Shown in pieces: positions 18,284-20,815 of a stretch of DNA of 20,815 nt; positions within the stretch are counted from its first letter, which is position 1, and each line of letters begins with the position of its first letter. The stretch is from Candidatus Brocadiaceae bacterium (lineage in GTDB: Bacteria > Planctomycetota > Brocadiia > Brocadiales > Brocadiaceae), in NCBI GenBank assembly GCA_024653795.1, contig JANLHY010000216.1:1-20815 (forward strand). The letters are read 5' to 3'. The position numbers were made by a program, and so were the translations under genes. Under the pieces are notes generated by a model. The model saw only the letters and a list, made by a program, of their open reading frames with translations. It had not been told where the DNA came from and made no database searches.

Positions 18284-18546
18284 ACACACTGACCCCGCGC
18301 ATAACCTAACCAGAAGTCTATATTGCCGTGCCGCGTCTTGACGGCTCCGCGGATAGACTCAATGCCGCAGGTCCGACCTGTGAACCATCCAGACGAAGCA
18401 TCGGAAGTAAGGGGTCCAGCATTAGGCTTTCCGTAAAGTAAAGCCGTAGAATCACAGCCTAGTTCAGACGCAACTTGATGAATAGTTCCACCTTGCCAGC
18501 CTACAGCGCGAAGGTAAGCACTCATTCTGTTTTCAGGTGTATCCAT
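18280..18546 (-). CDS. Hypothetical protein
   Basis: I chose the start at 18546 because GGAGCG lies eight bases upstream; upstream Met codons lack this. This gives 88 residues: NRMSAYLRAVGWQGGTIHQ, VASELGCDSTALLYGKPNA, SGWFTGRTCGIESIRGAVK, NIDFWLGYARGQCV. The first part resembles a short HTH-like helix pair and the rest a compact domain with Trp/Gly. No family was recognised. The leader sequence (TTGGAGCGAGACAATG) recurs in this operon. Confidence 0.65.
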   Translation of the reverse strand: MDTPENRMSAYLRAVGWQGGTIHQVASELGCDSTALLYGKPNAGPLTSDASSGWFTGRTCGIESIRGAVKTRHGNIDFWLGYARGQCV

Positions 18547-18608
18547 TGTCTCGCTCCAAGTCATTAACAGACTGTGCCAATGCAGGATCGGGCGCACTGG
18601 CTTACCCG

Positions 18609-18692
18609 ACTATGCAACCTCGTAGAAGCTGCATAGTGCCTAGTGCCTGACTTGGAAGCCGCTAGGCGCGACTCTGGAGCTGGTGTCAGGCA
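18609..18692 (-). other. Two intergenic hairpins between 18546 and 18702
   Basis: The 155-nt gap holds two perfect 8-bp inverted repeats: ACTATGCA/TGCATAGT (18609-18616, 18630-18637) and TGCCTGAC/GTCAGGCA (18644-18651, 18685-18692). On the minus strand they would form consecutive hairpins in the leader of the gene at 18546, one with a CTTCTACGAG inner loop. No U-run follows either. They may set mRNA processing or attenuation. Confidence 0.55.
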
Positions 18693-18701
18693 ACCATGAA
18701 A

Positions 18702-19103
18702 TTAAACCTTCTCGCACTTCTCCATGATCTGCTGGTGCGATAGGAAAATAGAATCAGATAACTCAAAATACCGTTCACCGATACGGGCAAAGATAGCGGT
18801 TATGTTGCCGTAAGTCCGTTCGCTGATCTTGAACGACTCCGAGCCGTTCTCGTGTACCCAGTTGATCGGCGGCAAGACTTCCAGCATCTCGATAAAACGA
18901 TCCTCGGTAATCTCGACAGCCGCAGACTTAAAGCAGTTCTCTGAATACTCGGAGACCGCACCCAGTTCGCCAATCTCCGCGCCCGGATACCTAAGGCGCA
19001 TTTGTTCGAGAGATTCACCGGAATACTGACCTTTGCCGTCAATGCACAGATCAATAATTCCAGGCTTTCCGGGCTGATAGAAAACAGGTTGATTGTCGTT
19101 CAT
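18702..19103 (-). CDS. DUF1419-like protein
   Basis: This 133-residue protein starts at 19103, eight bases after GGAGCT. The C-terminal part has GSESFKISERTYGNITAIF, then ARIGERYFELSDS and SHQQIMEKC, which I recall from DUF1419-type proteins of phages and plasmids (S-F-K...E-R...G-x-I-T-x-I-F-x-R...Y-F-x-x-x-D). The N-terminal half is acidic. Function unknown. A recurring leader (TTGGAGCTAAGACAATG) precedes it. Confidence 0.65.
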   Translation of the reverse strand: MNDNQPVFYQPGKPGIIDLCIDGKGQYSGESLEQMRLRYPGAEIGELGAVSEYSENCFKSAAVEITEDRFIEMLEVLPPINWVHENGSESFKISERTYGNITAIFARIGERYFELSDSIFLSHQQIMEKCEKV

Positions 19104-19147
19104 TGTCTTAGCTCCAAGTTAAATGGCAAGTCTTAAACAAGAAGTCG

Positions 19148-19321
19148 TTAGGCATCTAACTTCTGATCCTCAAAATAATCTTCTATTGCTTGTTGAATTA
19201 AGCCAGCTAAGTTCGCTGTGTGCTGAACCTTGTCAGTGTTTGACAAGTTTTCGCAATCGTCAATAAAATCAGCGGCAAGTATCGCGCACTTGGTATCGAA
19301 TGTTTTTGTGCCGTAGTTCAT
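19148..19321 (-). CDS. 57-residue hypothetical protein
   Basis: I found this by following the overlap: the ATG (19319-19321) overlaps the stop of the gene upstream. The peptide is helical and acidic (YGTKTFDTKCAILAADFID, then NLAGLIQQAIEDYFEDQKL). GAGG precedes the ATG closely. No family was recognised. Confidence 0.65.
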   Translation of the reverse strand: MNYGTKTFDTKCAILAADFIDDCENLSNTDKVQHTANLAGLIQQAIEDYFEDQKLDA

Positions 19322-19530
19322 CCTCGGTTTCCTTTGGCCTGACCGCTTGCCTTACCCATTAACTTTATCCAGCGTATAATCTGATTGCTGTCATATTCCT
19401 TTGGCTTTATGCCCAAACAAAGCCGGAAAGCGTCAAATCCTATCGTGACAGCTTGTTCAATAGCTGTATAAGATTGTTTCGCTACAATCTTTTCTTTTTG
19501 TTTCTTCAGTTTGTCGAAAGATTCAGTCAT
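19318..19530 (-). CDS. Small basic helical protein
   Basis: This 70-residue protein starts at 19530 with only a weak GGTAA upstream. It is Lys-rich (SFDKLKKQKEKIVAKQSYT, then FRLCLGIKPKEYDSNQIIR) and helical, with a basic C-terminus. Its TGA overlaps the next start. No family was recognised. Confidence 0.6.
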   Translation of the reverse strand: MTESFDKLKKQKEKIVAKQSYTAIEQAVTIGFDAFRLCLGIKPKEYDSNQIIRWIKLMGKASGQAKGNRG

Positions 19531-19537
19531 GAGTCAT

Positions 19538-19750
19538 TTACCGTGCCGGGTTTGTAAGCTGCCGCCCTATTTCTTTCAGGTCGGCCATTAGTTCAGGATT
19601 TCGTGCAATACATTCGGCCGCGAAGCGGTATCGAGTCCAGCGCATAGGGGCGTCATCATCAATAATCTGGCACAGCGCCCAAGCAATGCGGTCCACCGTG
19701 CTTGCGGTTTCTTTGTGAAATGGTTCGAATTTAATGCTTGTGTCATTCAT
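19538..19750 (-). CDS. Small hypothetical protein
   Basis: I chose the start at 19750 (70 residues) because GAGG lies about eight bases upstream and the longer version begins inside the previous gene. The sequence (STVDRIAWALCQIIDDDAP, RWTRYRFAAECIARNPELM, DLKEIGRQL) is helical. It has the look of a phage protein of the small helical type, but I cannot name it. Confidence 0.65.
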   Translation of the reverse strand: MNDTSIKFEPFHKETASTVDRIAWALCQIIDDDAPMRWTRYRFAAECIARNPELMADLKEIGRQLTNPAR

Positions 19751-19761
19751 GATTACGCGCC

Positions 19762-19902
19762 TCAATAAACAGAGCGTAGCTTGCGCCATTGAACGCCGTA
19801 GGCGTTATTGACGAAAATCTGTTCCCACTGTATGTGCCCTACACGCTTAGCAAGCCACACTTTCATGGCCTCAGCCGTTTTGAATGTCTTTGTTTGCCAC
19901 AT
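19762..19902 (-). CDS. 46-residue conserved-looking protein
   Basis: GGAGC lies nine bases before the ATG at 19902. The peptide has TFKTAEAMKVWLAKRVGHI and then EQIFVNNAYGVQWRKLRSV. The T-F-K-T-x-E-A-x-x-W-L helix also occurs at the end of the 105-residue product at 16373, and I recall small phage proteins with the N-N-A-Y-G-V block. A genuine gene with unknown function. Confidence 0.65.
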   Translation of the reverse strand: MWQTKTFKTAEAMKVWLAKRVGHIQWEQIFVNNAYGVQWRKLRSVY

Positions 19903-19905
19903 GGT

Positions 19906-20250
19906 TCAATGCTCCAATGTTATGGCCTGTATCGTCGGCCTGACCGCTAGCCTTTTAGGGTAGCAACTGTATTTCCGTTTATATCTTGGAATGTCAGGGA
20001 ATCTCCACTTAATTGATTGTGGCGCATCCGTGGCCTCCAGTTTTTCACAGTTTGGGTTAGCGGTAATCGCCGCGCAGACCTCATGAAACTCCGCCCCCAT
20101 AGTAGGACACTGGGCGAAGTCAAAGACCTGACAAGCTTTGCAGTTGGCTTGGTGGTTGAACCACGCATAAGCCCGCGCCATAAGATAGGCATTGACGTAT
20201 GACTTAACGGTAGGCGTCAAAACTTCTGATATTTTCGGTTTAGTGTTCAT
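19906..20250 (-). CDS. Cys/His-motif protein, duplicate copy 2
   Basis: This 114-residue protein starts at 20250 after GGAGCTAGACA. It contains the same 36-residue block as 17613-17804 (WFNHQANCKACQVFDFAQC, then PTMGAEFHEVCAAITAN), here preceded by a helical region (LTPTVKSYVNAYLMARAYA) and followed by a basic tail with RFPDIPRYKRKYSCYPKRL. The block differs from copy 1 at about ten DNA positions, all silent. Candidate metal-binding protein, unknown function. Confidence 0.7.
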   Translation of the reverse strand: MNTKPKISEVLTPTVKSYVNAYLMARAYAWFNHQANCKACQVFDFAQCPTMGAEFHEVCAAITANPNCEKLEATDAPQSIKWRFPDIPRYKRKYSCYPKRLAVRPTIQAITLEH

Positions 20251-20293
20251 TGTCTAGCTCCATTATCGGCCTCAAGGCTGGCCGGATAGCCTG

Positions 20294-20509
20294 TTATCGG
20301 ATATGCCGGATAACTACAGCGCCATGCGCTACAACGGACTTGCCGCCTTTTGATAAAGCGGCCTTTTCCCCGTACATTCTGGCGAGTGATTCAAAATCAA
20401 CCTCCACGCGCACCTGTTCCTTTGTGCCGGGAAGTAATTGAGTAGTAAAGCCGCCATCCAGCGGCACGCGCTGCCGCCTTGTCACGTTAACTGTATATGT
20501 CTGTGCCAT
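20294..20509 (-). CDS. Small beta-rich hypothetical protein
   Basis: This 71-residue protein starts at 20509 with GGAGC 13 bases upstream of the ATG (GGAGCATAGCGAACATG). The sequence (TYTVNVTRRQRVPLDGGFT, EQVRVEVDFESLARMYGEK, KSVVAHGAVVIRHIR) is strand-rich with a short helix. It is not recognised. It is part of the leader-sharing gene set of this operon. Confidence 0.6.
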   Translation of the reverse strand: MAQTYTVNVTRRQRVPLDGGFTTQLLPGTKEQVRVEVDFESLARMYGEKAALSKGGKSVVAHGAVVIRHIR

Positions 20510-20559
20510 GTTCGCTATGCTCCATTGGTTAGTCAGTACCAGATAACCCCCATCCAAGG

Positions 20560-20706
20560 TTACTTACCGCTATCCGAGCGGCGCGGTTTGTTCCAGTGAA
20601 CCGACTTACAAGCTGGGCACTGAAGGACAGGATGCTTGCGAGGAAGCCACACATGGCCGCAACGCACGCACTCGAACAACTTAGGTACTCGCTTATCTGT
20701 ATTCAT
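20560..20706 (-). CDS. 48-residue zinc-ribbon protein
   Basis: I found this on the minus strand: from ATG 20706 the frame is open for 48 codons. It contains FECVRCGHVWLPRKHPVLQ, then CPACKSVHWNKPRR: C-V-R-C and C-P-A-C separated by 14 residues, a classic rubredoxin-like zinc ribbon with a basic tail. Such ribbons in phages bind DNA or RNA polymerase. No good ribosome site is seen before the ATG. Confidence 0.7.
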   Translation of the reverse strand: MNTDKRVPKLFECVRCGHVWLPRKHPVLQCPACKSVHWNKPRRSDSGK

Positions 20707-20815
20707 GGAGTAAGTATCCGCGCATAAGTATAAATACACAAGTACCGTTAGTCAGTTGACGTTACCAATCGTTATCACCAGATGAAACACATAAGATGAA
20801 ATACTCCATAAGCAT
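20707..20815. other. Right-edge non-coding segment
   Basis: These 109 bases have no supported ORF. On the minus strand TATACT (about 20728-20733, read in reverse) resembles a -10 element, but I find no good -35 at the right distance. This would be the promoter region of the minus-strand operon, or simply the gap to a gene outside the window. Confidence 0.3.

Noticed and set aside
18609..18692. tRNA-like fold in the gap at 18609-18692
   Set aside because: No T-loop GGTTC...CC pattern or acceptor stem closes the two hairpins, so a tRNA is not supported.
1..20815. CRISPR array, insertion sequence or integrase
   Set aside because: No regularly spaced repeats with unique spacers, no transposase- or integrase-like ORF on either strand.

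Overview
The window looks like part of a tailed-phage (or prophage) genome from a Gram-negative host. Genes are short, densely packed and chained by 4-nt stop/start overlaps (ATGA). The recognisable proteins are phage types: a two-component spanin pair (Rz with an embedded Rz1), a DUF5675 protein, an SSB-like protein with an acidic DDIPF tail, a PD-(D/E)XK nuclease, a NinG-like protein, a Q-like antiterminator, a Lom/OmpX-like outer-membrane barrel and three HNH endonucleases. The spanins and the barrel imply a host with an outer membrane. I see no integrase, terminase, portal, capsid, polymerase, tRNA, rRNA or CRISPR array.

Layout. (1) 1-4488, plus strand: the end of a late operon. It holds virion/fibre-like proteins (two of them related), a damaged stretch of mini-ORFs, then membrane proteins, DUF5675, a holin-like protein, an excisionase-like HTH protein and the spanins. 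(2) 4476-8912, minus strand: small accessory genes, a repeat-containing HNH endonuclease, the PD-(D/E)XK nuclease with the SSB-like protein (a recombination/replication pair), and a gene whose central third is a GGG-N3 hexanucleotide array. (3) 8995-12891, plus strand: an early or middle operon of small proteins starting with an HTH protein and including a HAD phosphatase, a coiled-coil protein and NinG. It ends in a structured 3' region. (4) 13056-14118, minus strand: one small gene and a second HNH endonuclease. (5) 14183-15293, plus strand: a repeated 55-nt motif, a DnaA-box cluster resembling a replication origin, a small HAD-like protein and the Q-like antiterminator. (6) 15290-15530: a strong sigma70-type promoter at the Q stop codon, followed by two tandem structured units about 109 nt apart. 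(7) 15598-20706, minus strand: a long operon of small proteins, many Cys-rich, interrupted by a plus-strand HNH fragment at 17061-17375.

How the parts fit. The Q protein and the promoter at its 3' end match the lambdoid late-control arrangement (Q, then pR'). However, the plus-strand late genes do not follow here; minus-strand genes do. The likely product of this promoter is therefore an RNA carrying the tandem structured units, and that is the most interesting unexplained feature. Next in interest are the DnaA-box cluster, the G-quadruplex-prone coding array, the 55-nt motif at two distant sites, and a duplicated Cys/His protein whose copies differ only at synonymous positions. Several genes below 60 codons were found by reading the sequence, mainly through their overlaps with neighbours. 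All family names come from recalled motifs; no search was run.
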